Assembly: GCA_964440155.1 (NCBI GenBank)
Contig: CAYTRH010000027.1
Location: forward strand, 1-23,617
Reading direction: 5' to 3'
DNA from: PFJX01 sp964440155
GTDB taxonomy: Bacteria > Pseudomonadota > Gammaproteobacteria > Burkholderiales > Thiobacillaceae
DNA: 23,617 bases
Below the pieces are notes generated by a model that made no database searches, was not told the DNA's origin, and saw only the letters and a list, made by a program, of their open reading frames with translations. Within the stretch, counting starts at the first letter, position 1, and each line of letters starts with the position of its first letter. The translations under genes were made by a program, and so were the position numbers. Positions 1-9,432 of the stretch are shown piece after piece.

Positions 1-123
1 AAGAATAACGGAAACCGTCGCTTTTCGATATGATCGTCCGGGACGCTACAGGTAAGTCATGGGAACACTCTTGGGAACACATTTAAGCGGATTGGGTGGG
101 AAGGTGCAAGCCTTATCAGGAAC
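1..123. other. Left-edge sequence with no supported gene
   Basis: No convincing coding frame, tRNA or rRNA is visible here. The only distinct structure is a pair of direct TGGGAACAC repeats at 60-68 and 72-80, with a 12-base period. A short minus-strand frame is open from an ATG at about 82 to the window edge, but it matches nothing I recognise. The stretch lies downstream of the mnmE terminator, so it belongs to a different unit from the mnmE operon. Confidence 0.4.
60..80. repeat. Tandem TGGGAACAC direct repeat
   Basis: Two exact 9-base copies (60-68 and 72-80) are spaced so the period is 12 bases. On the other strand they read GTGTTCCCA twice. Their function is unknown. Binding sites for a DNA-binding protein, such as a recombinase or repressor of an element to the left, are possible but unproven. 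Confidence 0.5.
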
Positions 124-148
124 AAAAAACCCGCAGTGATGCGGGTTT
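124..148 (-). terminator. Intrinsic terminator of the rpmH-rnpA-yidC-mnmE operon
   Basis: An 8-bp perfect stem (127-134 pairing with 141-148, GC-rich core, 6-base loop) is followed on the minus strand by a run of six Ts (129 down to 124). It lies about 45 bases beyond the mnmE stop codon and is a textbook Rho-independent terminator for the leftward operon. Confidence 0.85.
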
Positions 149-192
149 GTAAGGGTTTTTGGCGTTCCCGGGTGGGCCTGAAAAATCCTAGA

Positions 193-1521
193 TTATTTTC
201 CGATGCAGAACTGAGCGAAGATCACGCCCAGCAGGTCATCGGCATGGCAAGCGCCGGTGATCTCGCCCAGGGCGTCCTGCGCCAGACGCAACTCCTCGGC
301 AAACAACTCCGGCTGTTGCGCGAGATCACGCGCTACGGCCAGGTGCTCGCCGGCACGGCGCAGCGCGTGTAGATGGCGCGCGCGCGCGCTGATCACGCCG
401 TCGCCGACACCACGCCAGCCCGCCAGCTCCAGCAGCCGGGCGCGCAGCAAATCGATACCGGAGCCGAACTTGGCGGACAGCCAGATTTCATCGCCCTGGC
501 TACGCGCGGTCTCCTGCGTCAGGTCGATCTTGTTGTGCACGGTGATCACCGGGATGTCCGGCAGGCGCGCCAGTATCGCCGCCTCCTCGCGGCCTACGCC
601 ATGTTGCGCATCCACCAGCAGCACGGCGACGTCTGCGCGCTCCAATTCCGCCCAGGCGCGGGCGATGCCCAGACGCTCGATCGGATCATCGGTCTCGCGC
701 AGACCAGCGGTATCGATCAGATGCAGCGGAATGCCGTCGATCTGTATCGCTGCACGCAGCACGTCACGCGTGGTGCCGGCGATGTCGGTGACGATGGCAG
801 CCTCATGGCCGGCGAGCGCGTTCATCAGACTGGACTTGCCGACATTGGGCTGACCGATCAGCACGACATGGACACCCTCGCGCAACAGGGCGCCTTGGCG
901 CGCCTGCTCCAGCACGGTAGCCAGCCGGTCGGCGGCGGCATCGAGCCGGCCGGTGAGGTCGTAGTCGCGTTCGATATCGATGTCTTCCTCGGGAAAATCG
1001 AGTACCGCCTCCACCAGTGCACGCAGTTCGATCAGGGCGTCCCGTACTGCGTCGACCCGGCGCGAGAACTCCCCTGCCAGCGACCGCCGCGCCGCGCGCG
1101 CGGCCTCGGCGCTGCCGGCATCGATCAGGTCGATGATGGCCTCCGCCTGCGCCAGATCCAGCTTGCCATTCAGAAACGCGCGCTGACTGAATTCTCCCGG
1201 CGTCGCCAGGCGCGCGCCCAGTTGCAGGCAACGCTCCAGCAGCAGGCGCTGCACCACCGGCCCGCCGTGACCCTGCAACTCCAGCACATGTTCGCCGGTG
1301 AACGAGTGCGGCGCGGGGAAGTACAGCGCGATGCCATCATCGATCACTTCGCCGTCGGCAGCGAGAAACCGCGCGCGTGCAGCGTGGCGCGGTTCGATCT
1401 GCCGCCCGAGCAGGCCGGCCATGAACGGCCTTGGATCGTTGCACGACAGCCGCACCACACCGATGCCGCCACGACCGGGCGGCGTGGCCACCGCGCAGAT
1501 GGCGTCGCGCGCGCTGGTCAT
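193..1521 (-). CDS. mnmE: tRNA modification GTPase MnmE (TrmE/ThdF)
   Basis: This 442-residue protein is the GTPase that, with MnmG, installs the 5-carboxymethylaminomethyl group on the wobble uridine of certain tRNAs. The N-terminal folate-binding TrmE domain opens with ATPPGRGGIG near residue 12. The embedded G domain shows GQPNVGKS (223-230), the TDIAGTTRD switch region (245-253), DTAG (270-273) and NKID (330-333). The C-terminal FCIGK carries the invariant catalytic-loop cysteine. The ATG at 1521 was chosen because it matches the family start; a longer frame from 1602 would add 27 low-complexity residues and overlap yidC. It is the last gene of the leftward operon, 46 bases after yidC. 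The length is normal and no residue is missing. Confidence 0.97.
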   Translation of the reverse strand: MTSARDAICAVATPPGRGGIGVVRLSCNDPRPFMAGLLGRQIEPRHAARARFLAADGEVIDDGIALYFPAPHSFTGEHVLELQGHGGPVVQRLLLERCLQLGARLATPGEFSQRAFLNGKLDLAQAEAIIDLIDAGSAEAARAARRSLAGEFSRRVDAVRDALIELRALVEAVLDFPEEDIDIERDYDLTGRLDAAADRLATVLEQARQGALLREGVHVVLIGQPNVGKSSLMNALAGHEAAIVTDIAGTTRDVLRAAIQIDGIPLHLIDTAGLRETDDPIERLGIARAWAELERADVAVLLVDAQHGVGREEAAILARLPDIPVITVHNKIDLTQETARSQGDEIWLSAKFGSGIDLLRARLLELAGWRGVGDGVISARARHLHALRRAGEHLAVARDLAQQPELFAEELRLAQDALGEITGACHADDLLGVIFAQFCIGK

Positions 1522-1567
1522 CGATGGCCGGCCGAGCCGAAACCCGTCTCCTCGGCGGCTTCTGGGA

Positions 1568-3253
1568 TCAGCGCTTGATGTTGGGCGCCGCCTTGGCGGC
1601 ACGTTCGATGACCGTGTTGATACGCCACTGCTGCAGGATGGACAGCACGTTGTTGACCAGCCAGTACAACACCAGACCGGCGGGGAAGAAGATGAACATG
1701 ATGGAGAACAGGATGGGCATGGCCATCATGATCTTCTGCTGCACCGGGTCAGGCGACACCGGCGACAGCTTGACCTGGATGAACGACGTGATGGCCATGA
1801 CGATGGGCAGGATGAAATAGGGATCCGGCTGGGACAGGTCGGTGATCCAGCCGGCGAACGGCGCCTGTCGCAGTTCCACGGCACCGAGCAAGACCCAGTA
1901 CAACGCGATGAACACGGGTATCTGCACCAGGATGGGCAGACAGCCGCCGAGCGGATTGATCTTCTCTTCCTGGTAGATCTTCATCATCGCCTCGTGCATC
2001 TTCTGGCGATCGTCACCGTAGCGTTCCTTCAGGCTCTGCAAGCGCGGCGCCAACTTGCGCATCTTGGCCATGGACTTGTAGCTGGCCGCGGACAAGGGAT
2101 AGAACACCAGCTTGATCAACACGGTCAGCAGGATGATGGCCATCCCCCAGTTGTGCACCAGGCCATGCAACCAGTTGAGCAGGATGAACAAGGGATAGGC
2201 CAGCACCGTCAGCCAGCCGTAATCGACCACCAGATCCAGACCGGGCGCCAACGTCTTGATCTTGGACAGTTCCTGCGGACCGGCATACAGACGCATGCGC
2301 GCGCTGGCTTCCTCGCCCGGAGCGATGCTGAGCCCGGCCTGGATGACACCGGCCGTGTACTCGTCGTTGCCGAGCGAACGGGTATAGAACTCGCGCGGCG
2401 TGGCGTCATTGGCATCGGCCATCAGCCAGGCGGCAACGAAGTGATGCTGCACCATGGCCAGCCAGCCGTCACGCGCCTCGCGTACGTGACTCGCCTTGCC
2501 CTTGGCGATGTCCTCGAAACTGACCTTCTGGAACTTACCCGCCTCGGTGTAGATGGCCGGGCCGGTGAAGGTATAGACCATCCATGACTCACCCTCCGGG
2601 GCCTTGCCATGGCGCAGGAACTGGTAATAAGGAAACGCCTCGATACGCTCCTGGCCACGATTGACCACCCGCGTGTCGATCTCCACCAGATAGCTACCGC
2701 GCCGAAAGGTATAGGTACGGTGGACCTCGGCATGCGGCAGGTCGGCGCGCAGCGTCACGCTCACCACGTCCTCGCCATCACGCAGCCGATATTCACCGGG
2801 AACGAGTTCGAACAGCGTCTTGTGCGTGGGCAGGTCGCCGCCGACGAAACCCATCTGCGCGAAATAATTGCGCCCGGTCTTCTGTTCGAACAACCTCAGC
2901 GGGTCGCTGGATTCCTTGTCGTGCAGGTACCCGGTCAATACCAGTTCGCGCAGATCACCGCCGTGCGCATCGATCTCCGCCACCAGCACGTCGGTGACCA
3001 CGCGAGCGCGCGCGCCACTGAGCGCTTCCTGGGCTTCCGCTGAGGGCTCGACGGCGCGCAGGGATGCGCCAGGCGACGGGGTGGCGGCATCACCGCCGCT
3101 CGTAGCTGGCGCGCCTGCGTCAACCGTCCGCGCATCGCCAGGCTGTACAGCCTCCACTGCCGGCTTGGGCCGGTTGTAGTCCTGCCACGCCTCCCACAGC
3201 AACAGCAGCGAGAAGGAAAAGACGACGAACGCGACGATGCGCTGGATATCCAT
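1568..3253 (-). CDS. yidC: Membrane protein insertase YidC
   Basis: YidC (561 residues) inserts and folds inner-membrane proteins alone or with SecYEG. An N-terminal signal-anchor helix (about residues 5-22) is followed by a Pro/Ala-rich linker and the large periplasmic beta-sandwich domain. The conserved C-terminal membrane domain follows, with the family blocks YPLSAASYKSMAKMR, INPLGGCLPILVQIP and GLVLYWLVNN. The conserved basic residue of the hydrophilic groove appears to be Lys (in LIKLVFYPL) rather than the E. coli Arg, a substitution I believe is common in other proteobacteria. The gene starts 12 bases after the rnpA stop, leaving no room for yidD. The C-terminus is short and basic. Confidence 0.97.
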   Translation of the reverse strand: MDIQRIVAFVVFSFSLLLLWEAWQDYNRPKPAVEAVQPGDARTVDAGAPATSGGDAATPSPGASLRAVEPSAEAQEALSGARARVVTDVLVAEIDAHGGDLRELVLTGYLHDKESSDPLRLFEQKTGRNYFAQMGFVGGDLPTHKTLFELVPGEYRLRDGEDVVSVTLRADLPHAEVHRTYTFRRGSYLVEIDTRVVNRGQERIEAFPYYQFLRHGKAPEGESWMVYTFTGPAIYTEAGKFQKVSFEDIAKGKASHVREARDGWLAMVQHHFVAAWLMADANDATPREFYTRSLGNDEYTAGVIQAGLSIAPGEEASARMRLYAGPQELSKIKTLAPGLDLVVDYGWLTVLAYPLFILLNWLHGLVHNWGMAIILLTVLIKLVFYPLSAASYKSMAKMRKLAPRLQSLKERYGDDRQKMHEAMMKIYQEEKINPLGGCLPILVQIPVFIALYWVLLGAVELRQAPFAGWITDLSQPDPYFILPIVMAITSFIQVKLSPVSPDPVQQKIMMAMPILFSIMFIFFPAGLVLYWLVNNVLSILQQWRINTVIERAAKAAPNIKR

Positions 3254-3265
3254 GACGGTGTTGAC

Positions 3266-3682
3266 TCAGAGCGGTTCGGTAGGCAGGTCTTGCGTCGCCG
3301 CGGTGTTATCCACCCTGCGACAACGCGCGCAAGACGCGCATTTTCGCAAACTCGCAAGAAAAGTTCGCGACAGTTCGACGTCGGTCATGCGTCCGCGTAC
3401 ACGTGCTACCACGTCGAGCCCGGTCACGTCGTACTGGTTCAGTCGGAAAGTCTCACGCAGCAACCGCTTCATACGATTGCGCGCGACCGCCGTGGCAATG
3501 ACCTTCCGCGGCACGATCATGCCCAGGCGGGCATAAGGCAATCCGTTGGGTGCGGCGAGCACATCCAGGCCGCCCTGGCCCTGATTGCACCTGAAACGAA
3601 AAACGGACGAGAACTCATCCGCCGAGCGCATTTTTCGCCGCCACCCGAAGGTGAAGCGCGCGCCGGGCGCCACGGCTGGCAC
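3266..3682 (-). CDS. rnpA: Ribonuclease P protein component RnpA
   Basis: RnpA binds the catalytic RNase P RNA and helps process the 5' leaders of precursor tRNAs. The 138-residue product shows the small basic fold: an N-terminal F.W.RKMRSADEFSSVF segment, ARLGMIVPRKV, and the RNR-type signature AVARNRMKRLLRETFR at about 67-82. The last 25 or so residues, including a Cys-rich CASCARC segment, extend past the conserved core. The GTG at 3682 is the only start that keeps the conserved N-terminus. Unusually, the two bases before it abut a 16-bp palindrome (3685-3700), so no clear Shine-Dalgarno sequence is present. The gene lies 31 bases after rpmH. Confidence 0.95.
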   Translation of the reverse strand: MPAVAPGARFTFGWRRKMRSADEFSSVFRFRCNQGQGGLDVLAAPNGLPYARLGMIVPRKVIATAVARNRMKRLLRETFRLNQYDVTGLDVVARVRGRMTDVELSRTFLASLRKCASCARCRRVDNTAATQDLPTEPL

Positions 3683-3684
3683 TT

Positions 3685-3700
3685 GCCGGATCGATCCGGC
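3685..3700. repeat. 16-bp perfect palindrome at the rpmH/rnpA junction
   Basis: GCCGGATCGATCCGGC is identical to its reverse complement. In the leftward transcript it lies between the rpmH stop and the rnpA GTG, ending two bases before that start. It could fold into a short hairpin (about six GC-rich pairs) where the ribosome-binding site should be. A role in processing or in limiting rnpA translation relative to rpmH is inferred. It lacks a T-run, so it is not a classic terminator. Confidence 0.6.
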
Positions 3701-3713
3701 CGAATGACGCGGG

Positions 3714-3848
3714 TCAGACGGCCAAACGCTTACGGCCTTTGGCCCGGCGCGCGTTGATGACGGCGCGCCCGCCCACGGTCTTCATGCGCGCACGAAAACC
3801 ATGGGTGCGCTTGCGGCGTACGACGGAAGGTTGGTAGGTGCGTTTCAT
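3714..3848 (-). CDS. rpmH: 50S ribosomal protein L34
   Basis: This short, strongly basic 44-residue protein begins MKRTYQPS and contains KRTHGFRARM and GRAVINARRAKGRKRL, the L34 family hallmarks. L34 is a late-assembling component of the large ribosomal subunit. It is the first gene of the leftward operon, preceded at 3894-3922 by a near-consensus promoter and by a TCCGAGGAACC leader that can serve as ribosome-binding site. rnpA follows 31 bases later, the conserved bacterial order. Length and sequence are normal. Confidence 0.97.
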   Translation of the reverse strand: MKRTYQPSVVRRKRTHGFRARMKTVGGRAVINARRAKGRKRLAV

Positions 3849-3893
3849 GATGGTTCCTCGGACAACTTCTACAAAGCTGGAAAAAAGCGTGCC

Positions 3894-3922
3894 ATTACAC
3901 CGTCAGGACACCGGTTTGTCAA
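3894..3922 (-). promoter_or_regulatory. Sigma70-type promoter for rpmH-rnpA-yidC-mnmE
   Basis: On the minus strand a perfect TTGACA (-35, 3922-3917) is separated by exactly 17 bases from TGTAAT (-10, 3899-3894). The start of transcription would be near 3887, giving a leader of about 40 bases before rpmH. Five of six -10 bases match consensus, as expected for a highly expressed ribosomal protein gene. Confidence 0.85.
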
Positions 3923-3965
3923 TTGCCATACTGCTCGAACGCCTGCGCGCCGACCTTCGGCGAGG

Positions 3966-3974
3966 TGCTAGAAT
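3966..3974 (+). promoter_or_regulatory. Extended -10 promoter candidate for dnaA
   Basis: TGCTAGAAT has the TG dinucleotide one base before a TAGAAT hexamer, the layout of an extended -10 promoter, and lies 39 bases upstream of the dnaA ATG. No good -35 hexamer is seen at the usual spacing, which extended -10 promoters can tolerate. It is back to back with the rpmH promoter. No DnaA box is visible here, so direct DnaA autorepression at this site is not supported. Confidence 0.5.
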
Positions 3975-4013
3975 CGCCCTCCATTGCGCCGTGACGTCAC
4001 CCCAACACCGCTC

Positions 4014-5399
4014 ATGGATAGCTTCTGGAGCCACTGCCTCGCGCACTTCGAGCGGACCCTGAACAGCCAGCAACTGAACACCTGGATCCGCCCTTTGACC
4101 CTGCATGTCACGCCGGGTCGTGTCGCCGTGAACGCACCCAACCGGTTCGTCGCCCAATGGGTGCGGGATAAGTTCCTGAGCGACATCGATGCGTTGGCGC
4201 GCGAGTATTTTCCGGAACCACCCATCGTCTGCCTGGAGATTGCCGACGCGGCATCCACTGCGCCGGCTACCGAACCCGCCATCGAACGATCGGTCGACAT
4301 CACCGACCGCACCAGCCGGCCGGCGGTCACCAGCGCGACGTCGATCAACGGCAGGACAGCGGTCAAGCCAGCCCTGGACGAAAGCCGGCTCAATCCGCTT
4401 TTCAACTTCGACACCTTCGTACCCGGCAAAGCCAACGACCTTGCGCGTGCCGCCGCCCTGCAGGTGGCCGACAACCCTGGCGCGGGCTACAACCCGTTGT
4501 TCGTCTATGGCGGCGTGGGTCTGGGCAAGACCCATCTGGTACAGGCCATCGGCAACCGCATGGTCGACCGGGACGGCCGCGCGCGAGTACGCTACATCCA
4601 TGCGGACCGGTACGTGTCCGACATGGTGCGCGCGGTGCGCTCCAACTCCTATGAGGAATTCAAGCGCCGCTACGACAGTCTCGATCTACTGCTGATCGAC
4701 GACATCCAGTTCTTTGCGGGCAAGGAAGGCACGCAGGAACAGTTTTTCTATACCTTCAACACGCTGATCGAGGAACACAAGCAGGTCATCATCACCAGCG
4801 ACACCTTCCCCAAGGACATGGAAGGCATCGAAGAACGTCTGAAGTCGCGCTTCAGTTGGGGGCTCACGGTCATGCTGGAGCCGCCGGAACTGGAGATGCG
4901 CGTGGCCATCCTGCTCGACAAGGCACGCTTGGAACAAACCGAACTGGATGAAGGAACCGCATTCTTCATCGCCAAGCAGGTCCGTTCCAACGTGCGCGAA
5001 CTGGAAGGCGCACTGAAACGGGTGATCGCGTTCGCACGCTTCAACAAACGGCCGATCTCCGTGGAACTGGCCAAAGAAGCACTCAAAGATTTGCTCGCGG
5101 TACAGAACCGCCAGGTGTCGATCGAGAACATCCAGAAGACTGTTGCCGACTATTACAAGATCAAGGTGGCCGACATGTATTCCAAGAAACGGGTGCGCTC
5201 CCTGGCCCGACCGCGTCAGATGGCCATGTACCTGGCGCGCGAACTGACCGACCTGTCCTATCCGGAAATCGGCCTGTCTTTTGGCGGCCGCGATCACACC
5301 ACGGTGTTGCACGCCTGTGCCAAGATCGAGGAACTCAAGGCCCAGGACGCCACCCTGCGCAAGGACTACACCTTGCTGTTGCAGGTACTGACGGGATGA
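4014..5399 (+). CDS. dnaA: Chromosomal replication initiator protein DnaA
   Basis: DnaA (461 residues) binds DnaA boxes and melts the origin in its ATP form. Domain I is residues 1-75 or so (FWSHCL..FE, with the NTWI helix). A variable Ala/Thr-rich domain II linker runs to about 125. The AAA+ domain III starts at NPLFNFDTFV and carries Walker A GGVGLGKTH (166-174), Walker B LLLIDDIQF and sensor ITSD. Domain IV ends with the DNA-binding signature GGRDHTTVLHAC. The ATG at 4014 gives the usual MDSFW-type start; an in-frame TTG at 3984 would add ten unconserved residues. No strong Shine-Dalgarno sequence precedes the ATG. It heads dnaA-dnaN-gyrB and is followed by the probable oriC. Confidence 0.98.
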   Translation: MDSFWSHCLAHFERTLNSQQLNTWIRPLTLHVTPGRVAVNAPNRFVAQWVRDKFLSDIDALAREYFPEPPIVCLEIADAASTAPATEPAIERSVDITDRTSRPAVTSATSINGRTAVKPALDESRLNPLFNFDTFVPGKANDLARAAALQVADNPGAGYNPLFVYGGVGLGKTHLVQAIGNRMVDRDGRARVRYIHADRYVSDMVRAVRSNSYEEFKRRYDSLDLLLIDDIQFFAGKEGTQEQFFYTFNTLIEEHKQVIITSDTFPKDMEGIEERLKSRFSWGLTVMLEPPELEMRVAILLDKARLEQTELDEGTAFFIAKQVRSNVRELEGALKRVIAFARFNKRPISVELAKEALKDLLAVQNRQVSIENIQKTVADYYKIKVADMYSKKRVRSLARPRQMAMYLARELTDLSYPEIGLSFGGRDHTTVLHACAKIEELKAQDATLRKDYTLLLQVLTG

Positions 5400-5438
5400 T
5401 CGCCTCGGTCGTGCGCAGCGCCTTCATGACGCGGTCGG

Positions 5439-5447
5439 CGTGGATAA
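5439..5447 (-). promoter_or_regulatory. DnaA box, one mismatch
   Basis: CGTGGATAA reads TTATCCACG on the minus strand, one base off the TTATCCACA consensus. It lies 34 bases upstream of a perfect box in the same orientation. Confidence 0.55.
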
Positions 5448-5472
5448 GCCTGTGGGCGTGGCGGGGACGAGG

Positions 5473-5481
5473 TGTGGATAA
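5473..5481 (-). promoter_or_regulatory. DnaA box, perfect consensus
   Basis: TGTGGATAA is the exact reverse complement of the high-affinity 9-mer TTATCCACA. Confidence 0.8.
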
Positions 5482-5554
5482 CCCGTACCGTGGCCGACGT
5501 CGAAACATCCATGCACAAAGTGCCCACGCCCCGACCACAGCCTTATCAACGGCT

Positions 5555-5563
5555 TTTTCCACA
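5555..5563 (+). promoter_or_regulatory. DnaA box, TTTTCCACA variant
   Basis: The 9-mer fits the relaxed consensus TTWTNCACA. It lies on the plus strand, opposite to the two upstream boxes, and just before the AT-rich stretch 5571-5591, the expected layout for a box next to an unwinding element. Confidence 0.65.
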
Positions 5564-5626
5564 GGCCAAGTGAATGATTTTGATAAACTTTGGTCGCTTA
5601 TCCCACGCTTGTCCGCGGCCTAATCA

Positions 5627-5635
5627 TTACTACTA
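5627..5635. promoter_or_regulatory. Possible DnaA-trio element
   Basis: TTACTACTA on the plus strand pairs with 3'-AATGATGAT-5', three consecutive DnaA-trio motifs. It follows a GC-rich stretch (5605-5619) and a degenerate box (TTATCCCAC, 5598-5606), mirroring the basal unwinding system described in Bacillus subtilis. It also lies directly before the dnaN ribosome-binding site AGGAAG (5635-5640). Confidence 0.35.
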
Positions 5636-5646
5636 GGAAGAACTCC

Positions 5647-6756
5647 ATGCTTGTTATGAAATCTTCCAGGGACGCCTTGCTCAAGCCGCTGCAGACGGTG
5701 GCAGGCGTAGTGGAACGCAAACACACCCTGCCCATCCTGTCCAACGTCTTGGTGGACGTACAGGGCGAGCGTGCCGCGTTCACGGCCACCGATCTGGAAC
5801 TACAGATCACCACTTGGGCGGATGAACCTGGCGCGGGCGATTCGGCGTTCACCGTTGCCGCGCGCAAGCTGCTGGACATCTGCCGCTCCCTGCCGGAGAT
5901 CGAACCGGTCATGCTCGAACTCGCCGATGACACGCTGTTGCGTATCCGCTCCGGGCGCAGTCGTTTCAGCCTACAAACCCTGCCGGCACGGGATTTTCCC
6001 AGGCTGCAACTACCCGAAGGTCAGGGCATCGTGTTCGAGCTGTCGCAAGGACTGATGCGCAGAGCGCTCATGCGAGTGCAATACGCCATGGCGGTGCAGG
6101 ACATCCGCTACTACCTCAATGGCATGTTGTTCTCGGCGCAAGGCAAACGCCTGATCTTTGCTGCCACTGACGGCCATCGTCTGGCCGTCGATGGCATCGG
6201 TCTGACACATGAGTTGGCACAGGGTATGGACGTGATCCTGCCGCGCAAGACGGTGCTGGAACTGGTCAAACTGCTGGCCGACGACGATGAGCCGGTACAG
6301 GTACAGGTGAGTTCCGGTCAGGTGGCATTTCGCCGGCCCAACTTCGAACTGCGCAGCAAGGTGATCGATGGCAAGTTTCCCGATTGGCAAAGGGTCATAC
6401 CCGTCGGCCATGACAAGCAGTTCGCCATCCAGCGTCAACGCCTGTCCCAGTCGCTGGCACGCACGGCCATACTCACCAACGACAAGTACCGCGGGGTCCG
6501 CGTCGCGCTGACCGCAGGTTCACTGCGCATCGCGTGCAGCAACAACGAACAGGAAGAAGCGCAGGAGGAACTCGACATCGACTATGCCGGCGAGCCGTTG
6601 GACATCGGCTTCAACGTGCAGTATCTGCAAGACGTGCTGAACAATCTCGACTACGATGCCGTACTCTGCTCCTTTGGCGATCCCACCAGTTCCCTGCTCA
6701 TCACCGTGCCGGGCGACGACAATTTTCGCTACGTGGTGATGCCCATGCGCATCTGA
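5647..6756 (+). CDS. dnaN: DNA polymerase III sliding clamp, beta subunit
   Basis: DnaN forms the dimeric ring that tethers DNA polymerase III, and other polymerases and mismatch-repair proteins, to DNA. The 369-residue product shows the three-domain clamp pattern: LLKPLQTVAGVVERKHTLPILSNVLV near the start, LEL/TDL elements in domain I, TDGHRLAVDG in domain II and the conserved C-terminal YVVMPMRI, which forms part of the ligand-binding pocket. The ATG at 5647 was chosen because AGGAAG lies six bases before it; a second ATG three codons later is possible, and an upstream TTG at 5590 would run through the origin region. gyrB follows after 69 bases, with no recF between. Confidence 0.97.
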   Translation: MLVMKSSRDALLKPLQTVAGVVERKHTLPILSNVLVDVQGERAAFTATDLELQITTWADEPGAGDSAFTVAARKLLDICRSLPEIEPVMLELADDTLLRIRSGRSRFSLQTLPARDFPRLQLPEGQGIVFELSQGLMRRALMRVQYAMAVQDIRYYLNGMLFSAQGKRLIFAATDGHRLAVDGIGLTHELAQGMDVILPRKTVLELVKLLADDDEPVQVQVSSGQVAFRRPNFELRSKVIDGKFPDWQRVIPVGHDKQFAIQRQRLSQSLARTAILTNDKYRGVRVALTAGSLRIACSNNEQEEAQEELDIDYAGEPLDIGFNVQYLQDVLNNLDYDAVLCSFGDPTSSLLITVPGDDNFRYVVMPMRI

Positions 6757-6766
6757 ACGCCGTGAG

Positions 6767-6787
6767 CAGGCCAGTGGCAGCGGCCTG
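6767..6787. repeat. Short inverted repeat in the dnaN-gyrB spacer
   Basis: CAGGCC (6767-6772) pairs with GGCCTG (6782-6787) across a 9-base loop. There is no following T-run, so it is not a standard terminator. It could be a pause or mRNA-stability hairpin between dnaN and gyrB, or chance. Confidence 0.3.
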
Positions 6788-6825
6788 TCACGTTCCTCCA
6801 TACCTCATTCGATCAAAGGTTTCAC

Positions 6826-9279
<2,454 letters not shown>

Positions 9280-9287
9280 GGCAGCTG

Positions 9288-9410
9288 ATGCCGTCCGTTG
9301 GCCTGGGCCGAGCGCTATCGACCATCGCCCATATGGTCCGCGTACATCCGGCTGCCGAGAGCTCACGCGACATCCGTTCCCTGATGGTGCGCTGGCCGTT
9401 TGCGGCCTGA
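9288..9410 (+). CDS. Possible 40-residue small ORF after gyrB
   Basis: An ATG at 9288 is preceded by GAGG (9278-9281), six bases upstream and overlapping the gyrB stop codon, so translational coupling is possible. The predicted product begins MPSVGLGRALS and is mildly basic and amphipathic. It matches no family I recognise and has no clear membrane helix. The frame closes 22 bases before the next gene's start. It could be genuine or chance in GC-rich DNA; the ribosome-binding site and placement are the only support. Confidence 0.25.
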   Translation: MPSVGLGRALSTIAHMVRVHPAAESSRDIRSLMVRWPFAA

Positions 9411-9432
9411 AGCGAGCCGCACGGAGGGCAAC

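Larger units (their letters stand above)
5400..5646. other. oriC: dnaA-dnaN intergenic region, probable oriC
   Basis: This 247-base spacer has one perfect DnaA box (5473-5481), one matching the degenerate consensus TTWTNCACA (5555-5563) and one single-mismatch box (5439-5447). An AT-rich segment at 5571-5591 could act as the unwinding element. A degenerate box at 5598-5606, a GC-rich stretch and TTACTACTA (5627-5635) resemble the box/GC/DnaA-trio unwinding arrangement. Leading-strand gene orientation switches nearby, at rpmH/dnaA. An origin between dnaA and dnaN is known in other bacteria, including Xanthomonadaceae. The rpmH-dnaA spacer has no recognisable boxes, which favours this location. 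Confidence 0.7.

Noticed and set aside
374..390. Alternating GC run that could form Z-DNA
   Set aside because: It lies inside mnmE coding sequence and encodes Ala/Arg residues; similar runs occur elsewhere in GC-rich coding DNA of this window (near 12580).
1298..2587. Plus-strand open frame of 429 codons opposite mnmE and yidC
   Set aside because: Composition rich in His, Gln and Asp is typical of the reverse complement of a membrane-protein gene, and yidC on the other strand is unmistakable.
3984..4013. Upstream TTG start for dnaA
   Set aside because: It would add ten unconserved residues; the ATG at 4014 matches the usual DnaA N-terminus.
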